Below, piece after piece: positions 18,994 through 26,748 of a DNA stretch of 64,000 bases (position 1 is its first letter; each line of letters begins with the position of its first letter). The notes under the pieces are model-generated. The model was not told the origin of the DNA. It was given only the letters and a program-made list of their open reading frames with translations, and ran no database searches. Source of the stretch: Tissierella pigra (GTDB lineage Bacteria; Bacillota; Clostridia; Tissierellales; Tissierellaceae). The DNA lies in assembly GCF_009695605.1 (NCBI RefSeq), contig NZ_VUNQ01000002.1, positions 121,835-185,834 on the forward strand. The letters are read 5' to 3'. The position numbers and the translations under genes were made by a program.

Positions 18994-19212
18994 ATGGCTA
19001 TAGAAACAGTTAAAGAGAAAATGTCCTTGAAACTTGAACTGGATGGTGGAATAATTGATGGCAAACAAAAAATCCATCCAAAATCCTTTACACAAATTAA
19101 AGCTACAGCAGAAGACCAAAACCTATATAATGCAGCTACAATTATTGCATCGTTGCAGCAAAAGAATTTGTTAAAGGTACAAAAAGTAGAAATCACTACT
19201 CTTACTGAGTAG
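18994..19212 (+). CDS. DUF1659 family small protein
   Basis: 72 residues, starting MAIETVKEKMSLKLELDGG and containing KIHPKSFTQIKATAEDQNLYNAATIIASLQ. This fits the DUF1659 family, small conserved proteins of unknown function in spore-forming Bacillota. An AGGAGG site at 18981-18986 fits the second ATG (18994) better than the one at 18991. It is the first gene of a three-gene rightward cassette with DUF2922 and YvrJ proteins. All three genes have near-identical GGTGATAT leaders. Confidence 0.8.
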   Translation: MAIETVKEKMSLKLELDGGIIDGKQKIHPKSFTQIKATAEDQNLYNAATIIASLQQKNLLKVQKVEITTLTE

Positions 19213-19243
19213 TAAAATTTCTTCATAGAAAGGTGGTGATATA

Positions 19244-19462
19244 ATGGAAAAAACTAAATTAGAAATGGAGTTTATGGATGAAGCAAATAAAAAATTTGTC
19301 TTATCCATAGATGAACCAAAATCAGACCTAGATTCTGAAGAAGTAAAGGAAGCAATGGAAGCAATCCTTGCATCAAATATATTTGTATCCTCAAATAGTG
19401 ATATAATAGGTCTTTCAGAAGCTAGAATAGTATATACAACAATCACTAAGCTGGATATTTAG
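19244..19462 (+). CDS. DUF2922 family small protein
   Basis: 72 residues, MEKTKLEMEFMDEANKKFVL then SIDEPKSDLDSEEVKEAMEA, ending in VYTTITKLDI. This is a good match to the DUF2922 pattern (small beta-rich proteins with a central helix). The function is unknown. Its usual neighbours are DUF1659 and YvrJ proteins, as here. The ribosome binding site AAGGTGGTGATATA lies directly before the ATG, and the gap to the preceding gene is 31 bases. Confidence 0.8.
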   Translation: MEKTKLEMEFMDEANKKFVLSIDEPKSDLDSEEVKEAMEAILASNIFVSSNSDIIGLSEARIVYTTITKLDI

Positions 19463-19479
19463 TAGGAAGGTGATATATA

Positions 19480-19620
19480 ATGGAAGAAATATATTCTGGT
19501 ATAGCCAATCTAGGTTTTCCCATAGTTCTATCTATATACTTATTAGTAAGAATAGAAGGAAAACTAAATCAGCTATCGGAAAGCATCACAGAGTTATCTA
19601 AAACCATAGCTGATATATAA
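19480..19620 (+). CDS. YvrJ family small membrane protein
   Basis: 46 residues: MEEIYSGIANLGFPIVLSIY, then LLVRIEGKLNQLSESITELS and KTIADI. The NLGFPIVLSIYLLVRIEGKL stretch, a short hydrophobic helix followed by an amphipathic helix, is the YvrJ family signature. GGAAGGTGATATATA precedes the ATG (19480). In Bacillus subtilis yvrJ lies next to the sigma-O genes. Here a sigma factor is encoded about 2.6 kb to the right, which may or may not be meaningful. Last gene of the DUF1659-DUF2922-YvrJ cassette, closed by a strong terminator. Confidence 0.82.
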   Translation: MEEIYSGIANLGFPIVLSIYLLVRIEGKLNQLSESITELSKTIADI

Positions 19621-19624
19621 TTAT

Positions 19625-19663
19625 AATAACCCCGACTTTTGATAATCAAAAGTCGGGGTTATT
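19625..19663. terminator. Bidirectional terminator between yvrJ-like and chemoreceptor genes
   Basis: A 19-bp perfect stem with a one-base loop (19625-19643 with 19645-19663), core AATAACCCCGACTTTTGAT. It serves the convergent yvrJ-like gene and the chemoreceptor that ends at 19668. Confidence 0.92.
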
Positions 19664-19667
19664 TGTT

Positions 19668-21422
19668 TTAATATTTAAATCTAGATAAATTTTCTTCCAT
19701 GTCCTTTGCCAATTGAGACAATAACTCACTGGCATTGGCGATTTCAGCCATAGTTGCTGTTTGTTCCTCTATGGAGGCTGCTGCTTCCTCTGCTCCAGCA
19801 GCATTTTCCTGTGATATTGCTGATAATTCATAGATTATATCTACTATGGCTTCCTTTTTCTGAAGCATTTCTATACCTGATTGGTTGATTAATTCTATTA
19901 TACTATTAGAACTTTCTATAGCTTTTCTAATACCATCAAATTTCTCATTAGTTTCTTCTACACTATTACTTTGGATTTTACTTGCCTCTACCACATTATC
20001 CATAGTATTTACAGCTTCCTTAGTCTTATCTAATAGATCAGATACAACCAATGTTATCTCCTTAGTAAACCCATTAGTCTGTTCTGCAAGTTTTCTTATT
20101 TCATCTGCAACTACTGCAAAGCCACGACCACTTTCTCCTGCTCTTGCTGCTTCTATAGCTGCATTTAAGGCAAGTATATTTGTCTGCTCAGTTATACTTC
20201 TTATCATATTACTAGCTTTTTCTATTTTCTCTGCACTTTCATTAGTATCATAAATTACATTTTGAATATCTGTAGTTGCTTTATTGCTGGTTTCAGTATT
20301 TCTTACTAGTTCCATAAGGATTTCAAGACCTTCGTCTTTAATCTTTTCAATTTCCAAGGTAGAATCATTAAGCTCCTTTAAAAACTCCTGATTTTTCTCC
20401 ACTAATCTACCTAAATCATCTATATGGGCTACTCCATTTTCTATATCCATAGCTTGTTTACTAGCACCTTCTGCAATATCTTCAATAGCTCTGGCTATTT
20501 CCCCTATAGATGCAGAAGATTGTTCACTAGATAGACTAAGTTCCCGTGATGATAAGGCAAGGTCTTGGGAAGTATGGGATATATGGTCTACAAATCCCTT
20601 TAGGTTGTCAATTATCTTTTGGAATGCTCCTCCTAATATACCTACCTCATCTTTCCTCTTAGTCAACATATCTGAAACTTTATCACTTATATCTAAATTG
20701 GCAATATCATCAGCTCTAGATGTAATGGCCCTTAGAGAATTTCCTATTTTATGAGTCAATATATATACGATTACATCTCCCACTATAAGAAAGGCTATGG
20801 CTCTAAAAATAGTTGCTTTAAGTATTTTTGTAGCACCTTTATTAAAATCTTTCTCATAGCTACCAGCACAAATTATCCATCCCCACTCTGTATCTTTTTC
20901 ATTATAAACTATCTTTCTTCCAACTCCATCACTATTTGGAAACTTCCAATCATAATAAATAAAACCTCCTCCATTTAAGGCAGTTTCTATACTTTCCTGA
21001 ACAAATAAAACCTCTTTCTTAGACTCATCTTTAAAATCCCAAGTATTTTGTCCTTCTAAATATGGATGTCCTAGCAAATCCCCTTTTTCATTTAATATAA
21101 AGAAATAGCCATTTTCCCCTAAATCTATGGTTTGAGAAGTATCACGTGTTCCATCTGGATTTAACTTTCCAATTAAATTCTCCTTAACTAAATTCTCTGC
21201 TTCTTCTAAAGTAAGTCCTCCATCTTTTACAGAGTTCTGGGCAATATGTATCATATTGTTGGCGGCCTTTAGTCCATTTTTCAGAATATCTTCACCTTGT
21301 TTACTTAATTCTCTTTTAGCCGTATTATATCCTAATATACCAATGGAAATATTTGATATTATAAGTGCTAATGCTGTAATTATAAATATTTTGCCTGTAA
21401 TAGAATGTCTTTTTTCTAACAA
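19668..21422 (-). CDS. Methyl-accepting chemotaxis protein (sCache_2-like sensor)
   Basis: 584 residues. Helix one is at about 10-30. The compact extracellular sensor (about 35-185) carries [20 protein letters not shown] and [18 protein letters not shown], typical of single-Cache sensors that bind small acids or related molecules. Helix two, HAMP and the signalling coiled coil follow, with the tip [19 protein letters not shown] then [18 protein letters not shown]. The start used is TTG at 21422 (TTAGAAAAAAGACATT), set by a strong AAAGGAGGAG site about six bases upstream. It faces the DUF1659 cassette convergently. Confidence 0.9.
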   Translation of the reverse strand: MLEKRHSITGKIFIITALALIISNISIGILGYNTAKRELSKQGEDILKNGLKAANNMIHIAQNSVKDGGLTLEEAENLVKENLIGKLNPDGTRDTSQTIDLGENGYFFILNEKGDLLGHPYLEGQNTWDFKDESKKEVLFVQESIETALNGGGFIYYDWKFPNSDGVGRKIVYNEKDTEWGWIICAGSYEKDFNKGATKILKATIFRAIAFLIVGDVIVYILTHKIGNSLRAITSRADDIANLDISDKVSDMLTKRKDEVGILGGAFQKIIDNLKGFVDHISHTSQDLALSSRELSLSSEQSSASIGEIARAIEDIAEGASKQAMDIENGVAHIDDLGRLVEKNQEFLKELNDSTLEIEKIKDEGLEILMELVRNTETSNKATTDIQNVIYDTNESAEKIEKASNMIRSITEQTNILALNAAIEAARAGESGRGFAVVADEIRKLAEQTNGFTKEITLVVSDLLDKTKEAVNTMDNVVEASKIQSNSVEETNEKFDGIRKAIESSNSIIELINQSGIEMLQKKEAIVDIIYELSAISQENAAGAEEAAASIEEQTATMAEIANASELLSQLAKDMEENLSRFKY

Positions 21423-21773
21423 TTGATTCTCCTCCTTTTCCTATTTTTTTACATATATACCCAATTACGATATAAATCTACAAATTCTATTTACAATTAA
21501 TTTTTTTGTTGTTTTCCCGGGAAATATGTAAAAAAAAGTTGATATAAACTATGAATTTTAAATATTTTGTAAGATGACTTTCCTAAAGTCCTTGTAACTA
21601 TATTTTCTATTGATTTAGAACTAACGTTCTGGTATTATATTCTTAAGCATGAACGTTAGTTCTGTTTATGGCAAAAGCTTTTGTTAAACTCATTTAGGTT
21701 GTGGAAAGTTCATTATTTATAAAAGATAAAAAAATAGAACTTTCCTATTGGTTATAAAAGGAGGTAATAACAT
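21423..21773. promoter_or_regulatory. Gene-free leader rich in inverted repeats ahead of the ComK-like/sigma genes
   Basis: 351 bases without a gene. A perfect 13-bp inverted repeat lies at 21617-21629 and 21651-21663. Each arm is itself a GAAC-N4-GTTC palindrome of the LexA/DinR type, and the two boxes are centred 33 bp apart, about three helical turns. A 12-bp palindrome CAAAAGCTTTTG lies at 21672-21683. A 9-bp inverted repeat (GGAAAGTTC at 21703-21711, GAACTTTCC at 21737-21745) lies just before the AGGAGG site of the gene at 21774. At 21451-21470 is the GGGTATATAT block of the leftward chemoreceptor. Operator or leader-RNA function is inferred from position and symmetry only. Confidence 0.6.
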
Positions 21774-22271
21774 ATGGAGAGATTATTTGAAAATGAACTT
21801 ATGGCATTGTTGCCAGAATATGTGAAAGCAAAGGGAAATTGTACCATAGTATATATAGAGAATATGGAACCCTTTGTAATTGAAAGATCTATTAAAACTG
21901 TAACTAAATCATTGGAAAAACACTACAAAATAAGTCCTACAGAAGTAAAAAGAAAATATAAGAATCTTATATCATCAACAAACCTAATACCTATGCCCTT
22001 TAATAAAGATAATATCTTTGTTCCTATTAAAACTAGAACTACTATTTGTAAAAATGATGGTGCCTTTAGTTATGTAAATATAAAACATATCTATATAGTA
22101 AGAGATGAAAAAAGCCATAGAGAAGTTTGTCTTAGTGATGGAAAAATAATTAAATCCATATCTAGCTTATCTACAGTGCAAAATCATATAAGAAATGGCT
22201 ACATAATAAAGAACTTCCATAAGGATTACTATATAAATGTAGCGGAACATGAGGAAGATTATGTGGGATAA
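21774..22271 (+). CDS. ComK-like transcription regulator
   Basis: 165 residues, preceded by a strong AAAGGAGG site. It aligns by eye over most of its length with Bacillus ComK. NCTIVYIENMEPFVIERS corresponds to ComK CVFYVNMKPLQIVDRS. DNIFVPIKTRT corresponds to NQIFLFPTLSSTR, and VCLSDGKIIKSISSLS to VTFSNGKTMELPISYN. ComK is the DNA-binding master activator of competence in Bacilli. An alternative is a LytTR DNA-binding domain, since the last third (SLSTVQNHIRNGYIIKNFHK then DYYIN) also resembles that fold. The gene overlaps the following sigma-factor gene, so the two are probably co-translated. A structured leader with LexA-like boxes precedes it. The identification is by remembered motif comparison and is moderate. 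Confidence 0.55.
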   Translation: MERLFENELMALLPEYVKAKGNCTIVYIENMEPFVIERSIKTVTKSLEKHYKISPTEVKRKYKNLISSTNLIPMPFNKDNIFVPIKTRTTICKNDGAFSYVNIKHIYIVRDEKSHREVCLSDGKIIKSISSLSTVQNHIRNGYIIKNFHKDYYINVAEHEEDYVG

Positions 22272-22812
22272 GTTAGTTAGTGAAGCTAAAAAAGGAGATA
22301 AAACTTCTATTGATGAAATTATAAGTAATCTAAGACCTTTATTAGTTAGTTCCATTAGAAGATACTATAATAAACCTAATGAATATGATGATTTAATGCA
22401 GGATGGAATAATCTGCATATTAGAGTCTATAAAGGAATTTGATGAATCTAAGGAAGTACATTTCCTAGGATATATAAAATCAAAACTCAAATATCTTTAT
22501 CTAAATAAACATAAAGAAAAAATCCACCTATCTCTCAATGAACCTATTGGAGAAGATGATGGAGAAATAATAGATCTTTTAGTATCAGACCATAAAGATG
22601 CAATTGAAATCATTATAGAAGATGAAACCAGTACCTTAATCAAAAAATCTTTAGATAAACTAACAGAAAGGCAAAAACAAGTCATCCTTCTCTTTTATAT
22701 GGAAAACATGAATATGTATGAAATAGGAAAGGAATTAGGTATAAGCTATAGAACTGTAGTAAATCTAAAAACTACAGCAGTAAATAATTTGAAAAAATGG
22801 ATAAAACCATAG
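22261..22812 (+). CDS. Small sigma-70 family RNA polymerase sigma factor
   Basis: About 183 residues, the size of two-domain alternative sigma factors. Region 2 is at residues 30-80 (NEYDDLMQDGIICILESIKE then FDESK, with VHFLGYIKSKLKY). A linker of about 35 residues is followed by region 4 at about 130-183: LDKLTERQKQVILLFYMENM then the helix-turn-helix MYEIGKELGISYRTVVNLK. GAGGAAG at 22251-22257 selects ATG 22261; an ATG at 22249 lies within the same frame but has no proper site. The gene overlaps the ComK-like gene by 11 bases. A ComK-like activator with an alternative sigma factor recalls the ComK and SigH pair of staphylococci, but the regulon here is unknown. No cognate anti-sigma gene is visible. 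Confidence 0.82.
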   Translation: MWDKLVSEAKKGDKTSIDEIISNLRPLLVSSIRRYYNKPNEYDDLMQDGIICILESIKEFDESKEVHFLGYIKSKLKYLYLNKHKEKIHLSLNEPIGEDDGEIIDLLVSDHKDAIEIIIEDETSTLIKKSLDKLTERQKQVILLFYMENMNMYEIGKELGISYRTVVNLKTTAVNNLKKWIKP

Positions 22813-22845
22813 AAAGGGAACAGTTTTACCAACTGTTCCCTTTCT
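22811..22845 (+). terminator. Terminator after the sigma-factor gene
   Basis: A 15-bp perfect stem (22811-22825 with 22831-22845; AGAAAGGGAACAGTT) and a 5-base loop end in a short T-rich tail, closing the ComK-like/sigma operon. Confidence 0.85.
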
Positions 22846-22910
22846 ATTGAAAATACAAGGATTATAATATATAATATTAATGTTAAAATAAAGAGAAATT
22901 AGGTGAAATT

Positions 22911-24362
22911 ATGCTTTTTAATTCTTTACAGTACTTAATATTTTTTCCCCTTGTAGTAGGGGCATATTTTCTGATTCCATATAGATTTAGGTGGATTTTG
23001 TTGCTTATGGCAAGTTATTATTTCTATATGGCATGGAAACCTGCTTATATTATACTTATTATAATCTCCACATTAATAGACTATTTTGCAGGAATAATGA
23101 TGGGAAGAACAGATGACAAGAAAAAACGAAAAAAATACCTTATACTATCTCTAGTCTCTAATCTCTCTTTATTGTTCTTATTTAAATACTTTAATTTCTT
23201 TAATGACTCAGCTAAAACTGTGTTAGAGTATCTTAATATTCCATTTTACCTCCCACAGTTTAGATTACTGCTACCTATGGGTATTTCCTTTTATACATTC
23301 CAGACAATGAGTTATTCCATTGATGTGTACAAGGGTGTTATAAAGCCAGAAAAACATCTTGGAATTTTTTCCTTGTATGTAACATTTTTTCCACAGTTAG
23401 TAGCAGGCCCTATTGAAAGGTCAGAAAATCTCTTACCTCAATTTAGAGAAAAACATGACTTTGATTATGATTTAGCCACCAATGGTTTAAAGCTTATAGC
23501 ATGGGGACTATTCAAGAAGGTAGTTATAGCTGATAGAGTAGCAATATTAGTCAATACAGTATATAATAATGTCCATGATTATACAGGATTTCCTCTTATA
23601 CTTGCTACTATATTATTTGCATTTCAAATATACTGTGATTTCTCTGGATATTCAGATATAGCCATTGGTTCAGCTCAGTTCATGGGATATAGATTGATGG
23701 AAAACTTTAGAAGACCTTACTTTGCGAAGTCTATATCGGAATTTTGGAGAAGATGGCATATTTCCCTTAGTACTTGGTTTAAAGACTATATTTATATACC
23801 TTTAGGGGGAAATAGAGTATCTAAATGGAAATGGCAGCTAAATTTAGCCACCGTATTTTTAATATCAGGATTATGGCATGGAGCCAATTGGACCTTTGTA
23901 GTCTGGGGAGCAATCCATGGATTTTATCAAATATTTTCCATATGGACATCTAGTATAAGAAAGAGAATTGTTAAATTAATAGGATTAGATAAAACTCCAA
24001 CATTACACAGTATCCTTCAGATAATTCTAACCTTTACCTTAGTATGCTTTGGCTGGATATTCTTTAGGGCAAATAATATATCAGATGCAATCTATGTTGT
24101 AAAAAATATGTTTACAAATATAGGTAATGGAGTTCCAATAGATCAACTAGGATTAGATAGCTTCCAACTTAAAGTAGCCTTTTTATCCATAGGAGTAATG
24201 GAGTTAGTACATTTAATACAGGAATATAAGAAGAAGACTATACGAGAAATCATATCTACTAAGCCAATTTGGATAAGATGGAGTCTATATTATATCTTAG
24301 TATTATGTATAATCCTTTTAGGCACTTTTGGTTCTCAAGAATTTATCTATTTCCAATTTTAG
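22911..24362 (+). CDS. MBOAT-family O-acyltransferase (AlgI/DltB-like)
   Basis: 483 residues with about 11 membrane helices. The family motifs are clear: FPQLVAGPIERSENLLPQF, FWRRWHISLSTWFKDYIYIP then LGGNR, and GLWHGANWTFVVWGAIHG, which holds the catalytic His. AlgI-type members take an acyl group, usually acetyl, from a cytoplasmic donor and pass it across the membrane to a partner that places it on a cell-surface polysaccharide. The partner is probably the next gene, 10 bases downstream. The start has an AGGTGA site. The target polymer (wall polysaccharide or the glycan encoded further right) is not shown. Confidence 0.9.
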   Translation: MLFNSLQYLIFFPLVVGAYFLIPYRFRWILLLMASYYFYMAWKPAYIILIIISTLIDYFAGIMMGRTDDKKKRKKYLILSLVSNLSLLFLFKYFNFFNDSAKTVLEYLNIPFYLPQFRLLLPMGISFYTFQTMSYSIDVYKGVIKPEKHLGIFSLYVTFFPQLVAGPIERSENLLPQFREKHDFDYDLATNGLKLIAWGLFKKVVIADRVAILVNTVYNNVHDYTGFPLILATILFAFQIYCDFSGYSDIAIGSAQFMGYRLMENFRRPYFAKSISEFWRRWHISLSTWFKDYIYIPLGGNRVSKWKWQLNLATVFLISGLWHGANWTFVVWGAIHGFYQIFSIWTSSIRKRIVKLIGLDKTPTLHSILQIILTFTLVCFGWIFFRANNISDAIYVVKNMFTNIGNGVPIDQLGLDSFQLKVAFLSIGVMELVHLIQEYKKKTIREIISTKPIWIRWSLYYILVLCIILLGTFGSQEFIYFQF

Positions 24363-24372
24363 AGGTGAGAAT

Positions 24373-25293
24373 ATGTTTCGATTTATAAAAAAGACCATAG
24401 TATTTTTACTAATCCTTTCATTAATGGTAGGATATGTAAATGCTAGATATAAAGAAACAAATATATATAAATCTATAAACGGAACAGACAAGTTTTATTA
24501 TGTTCCACAAAATATAGACATAGCCAACCTTGGCACATCCCATGCCCAATATGCCTTTGTATATGAGGACTTGGATTTAGTAGGCTTCAACTTTGCCCTA
24601 CCTGCCCAAAGGGTTTTCTATGATGAAAAGCTTTTTGAAAAATATATTGAAAACTTTAAGGAAGGCTCTACAGTTATTATTCCCATATCCTATATATCCT
24701 TTTATCTAGGATATGATAATGAAAACTTTGAAGATTTCAATAAAATGTATTATCCATTTTTAAGCTTAAAAGACATTAAAAAACCAAAGCTTAGTGAATA
24801 CTTAAAGTACAAGGCGTTACCAGTAGTTACAGCAGAGTCAAATATTAAATATGCCTTTATAAAAGAAGAAAAGGCACATGAGCCAAAATCAGTCTATAAA
24901 ACCTCTACAATACCTATAGATAAAATGAAAGAGGAAAGCAATGATACAGCAGGAAGACATTTGGAGTTTATAGAAGAAGGAAGAAAAGATAAAGATAAGT
25001 TTGTAGCCATTGTAGATAATATAATCGCTACAGCTATAGAACATAATATACGACCTGTAATTACAACTACACCTTTTACTAAATACTATAATGAACATTT
25101 TTCAGAGGACTTTTATAAGGAATTTCAAGATACCATAGATGGATTACTAGAAAAATATCCAGATATACAATACCTAGACTATTCCCATGACCCTAGATTT
25201 GAAAATAATGAAGAATTATTCTTTGATTCAAGTCACTTGAATATAGAAGGGGGCAAACTTTTTACCAAGATTATACTTGAAGAAATTAGGTAA
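24373..25293 (+). CDS. SGNH-like membrane-anchored acyltransferase partner of the MBOAT protein
   Basis: 306 residues. A single N-terminal membrane helix (FIKKTIVFLLILSLMVGYVN) is followed by an extracytoplasmic domain. NLGTSHAQYAF near residue 50 fits the nucleophile block of SGNH proteins of the AlgJ/AlgX/DltD kind. The C-terminal FDSSHLNIEGGKLF supplies the Asp/His-containing block. The start at ATG 24373 is set by GAGGTGAG just upstream; a longer frame from 24328 would overlap the MBOAT gene and lacks a site. With the MBOAT protein it probably O-acylates a surface polymer. Its stop codon lies inside the first copy of a 21-bp direct repeat (25284-25304). Confidence 0.72.
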   Translation: MFRFIKKTIVFLLILSLMVGYVNARYKETNIYKSINGTDKFYYVPQNIDIANLGTSHAQYAFVYEDLDLVGFNFALPAQRVFYDEKLFEKYIENFKEGSTVIIPISYISFYLGYDNENFEDFNKMYYPFLSLKDIKKPKLSEYLKYKALPVVTAESNIKYAFIKEEKAHEPKSVYKTSTIPIDKMKEESNDTAGRHLEFIEEGRKDKDKFVAIVDNIIATAIEHNIRPVITTTPFTKYYNEHFSEDFYKEFQDTIDGLLEKYPDIQYLDYSHDPRFENNEELFFDSSHLNIEGGKLFTKIILEEIR

Positions 25294-25310
25294 ATTATGT
25301 AATTAATACA

Positions 25311-25352
25311 AACCAAAAGCTTAGAAGTCTATCTACTCTAAGCCTTTGGTTT
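25311..25352 (-). terminator. Terminator of the AlbA_2-type gene (also usable after the SGNH gene)
   Basis: An interrupted stem (AACCAAAAGCTTAGA at 25311-25325 against TCTAAGCCTTTGGTT at 25338-25352, one mismatch) has T- and A-rich flanks. It lies between the convergent SGNH and AlbA_2-type genes. Confidence 0.75.
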
Positions 25353-25376
25353 TATATTTGTCTTTTAAAATATTAT

Positions 25377-26543
25377 TTAATCCGATTCATATATTGTTAG
25401 TACAAACTCTTCTCCTATTTCTCTTAACTCTGGTTCCCTTGCACCAAGGTCTTTCATATTCTTTATAATCATTGGTATACCTCTACCTAATTGGTCAATA
25501 TATCTTAGATTTTCCATATACTTTACCAAAAATGGATTTCTAGAATAGGATACTCCTATTTTCATCTTATCAATTGTAACAGTATTAGGTAGTTTTCCTG
25601 GACTATGAAATTCTATTCTGTCTGAAAACATTAGTATTCTTATTTTAGAACCAATTATACTATAATTTCTGTGTACAACTGCATTAACTAAAGCTTCTCT
25701 AAGTACTACGCTTGGATATGTTTCTTTTTCTTCTCTTAGTGCACCTACAATAGTTGAGGGAGTTTTTATATTGTTTTTTATTATTACTAAAGATTGTTCT
25801 ACTATATCTGGTAAATTCCCTACTATTTGTTTTTTATCTATTAGTTCTTCCGTTATATCATTTCCTTTAAAATGTGCAAAACTAATACCACTTTGTGGTA
25901 GCTTATCTTCTACTTTTTTACCGAATATAAGTAATCCACCAACTGTACACTCTTTAGTATTTATTCCTTCTTTTAATATATCTGCATTTACAAGAATTCT
26001 ATCTACTGCTTCCTCAGTTTCTTCATATAAGTCAAACATATTATATTTTAAAAAGTAATCTCTTATTAAATCCATATTAATATCTTTTTTTGTAGTACCT
26101 TCAACTGATGATATATCAAAATGTACTGCTCCACTAGCTTGAAATAGTCGCATTAATTCTTCTCTTGAAGCAATTCTCTTAGTTGTACCTACTCTGATAT
26201 AATATTTGTTATCAACAGTGTAATATGGTTTATTGATTCCTTTTGGAATCGTAAGAACAACAACCTTCAATCCATTTATATTTATTTCTTTATATATTGG
26301 AATTATATTTGGTATACAATTATTTCTACAAATATTCATTATTTTTTCTTCTATATCTTCGGCAAAAACACCTTTTATTATTCCATCATCTGATACACCA
26401 ATTATTATTGTACCGCCTTCCATATTGGCAAATGAAACAATTTCCCCAGCTAGATCATTAGGTCTTATTTTCTCCTCCTTGAATTCTATATAGGGGTTTT
26501 CACCTTTGCTTATTATCTCTATTAAATCTTGTTGACTTAACAT
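25377..26543 (-). CDS. AlbA_2-domain putative regulator (RecG-like/Schlafen-type ATP-binding protein)
   Basis: About 388 residues. The N-terminal AlbA_2 domain (Schlafen AlbA_2-like) shows YIEFKEEKIRPNDLAGEIVS followed by FANMEGGTIIIGVSDDG and YYIRVGTTKRIASREEL. The C-terminal half carries LREALVNAVVHRNYSIIGSK and LGRGIPMIIKNMKDLGA, typical of the ATPase-like domain often mis-annotated as RecG helicase. Members are thought to bind nucleic acid and act as regulators or in defence; the role here is unknown. ATG 26543 has an AGGGG site seven bases upstream and is preferred over GTG 26561. The gene lies between 21-bp direct repeats, suggesting it arrived as an insertion. Confidence 0.8.
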   Translation of the reverse strand: MLSQQDLIEIISKGENPYIEFKEEKIRPNDLAGEIVSFANMEGGTIIIGVSDDGIIKGVFAEDIEEKIMNICRNNCIPNIIPIYKEININGLKVVVLTIPKGINKPYYTVDNKYYIRVGTTKRIASREELMRLFQASGAVHFDISSVEGTTKKDINMDLIRDYFLKYNMFDLYEETEEAVDRILVNADILKEGINTKECTVGGLLIFGKKVEDKLPQSGISFAHFKGNDITEELIDKKQIVGNLPDIVEQSLVIIKNNIKTPSTIVGALREEKETYPSVVLREALVNAVVHRNYSIIGSKIRILMFSDRIEFHSPGKLPNTVTIDKMKIGVSYSRNPFLVKYMENLRYIDQLGRGIPMIIKNMKDLGAREPELREIGEEFVLTIYESD

Positions 26544-26748
26544 TGCATCGCCCCTTTCCACCTTATGTATATATTATATCACTAATTTAATTTTTTTAGT
26601 AATTCTTTCAAGTATAATCTCTCTATACTTACGAATTTAAGCTAGTACAATTAGGTAAATTATGTAATTTCCCTTCCTTTTATTGAATATAAAGTTAAAA
26701 AATGATATTATTATAGTAAGATACTATATTAAATTAGGAGGGGGATTA

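Larger units (their letters stand above)
25284..26669. mobile_element. Segment between 21-bp direct repeats carrying an AlbA_2-type gene (putative insertion)
   Basis: An identical 21-base sequence, beginning AATTAGGTAAATTATG, occurs at 25284-25304 and again at 26649-26669. The first copy includes the last codons and stop of the SGNH gene. The second lies in the intergenic region before the gene at 26749. Removing one copy and the intervening 1344 bases would join the SGNH gene cleanly to the next leader. The segment holds one leftward gene with its own terminator and no recombinase, and I saw no terminal inverted repeats. A mobile single-gene cassette, or a duplication left by recombination, would both fit. 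Confidence 0.55.

Noticed and set aside
21774..22271. Firm assignment of the gene at 21774 to LytTR regulators
   Set aside because: The last third looks LytTR-like, but the order of conserved blocks over the whole length fits ComK better; LytTR is kept only as an alternative.
24328..24372. Extended N-terminus of the SGNH protein from 24328
   Set aside because: It overlaps the MBOAT gene and lacks a ribosome binding site; ATG 24373 has GAGGTGAG and starts a clean membrane-anchor sequence.
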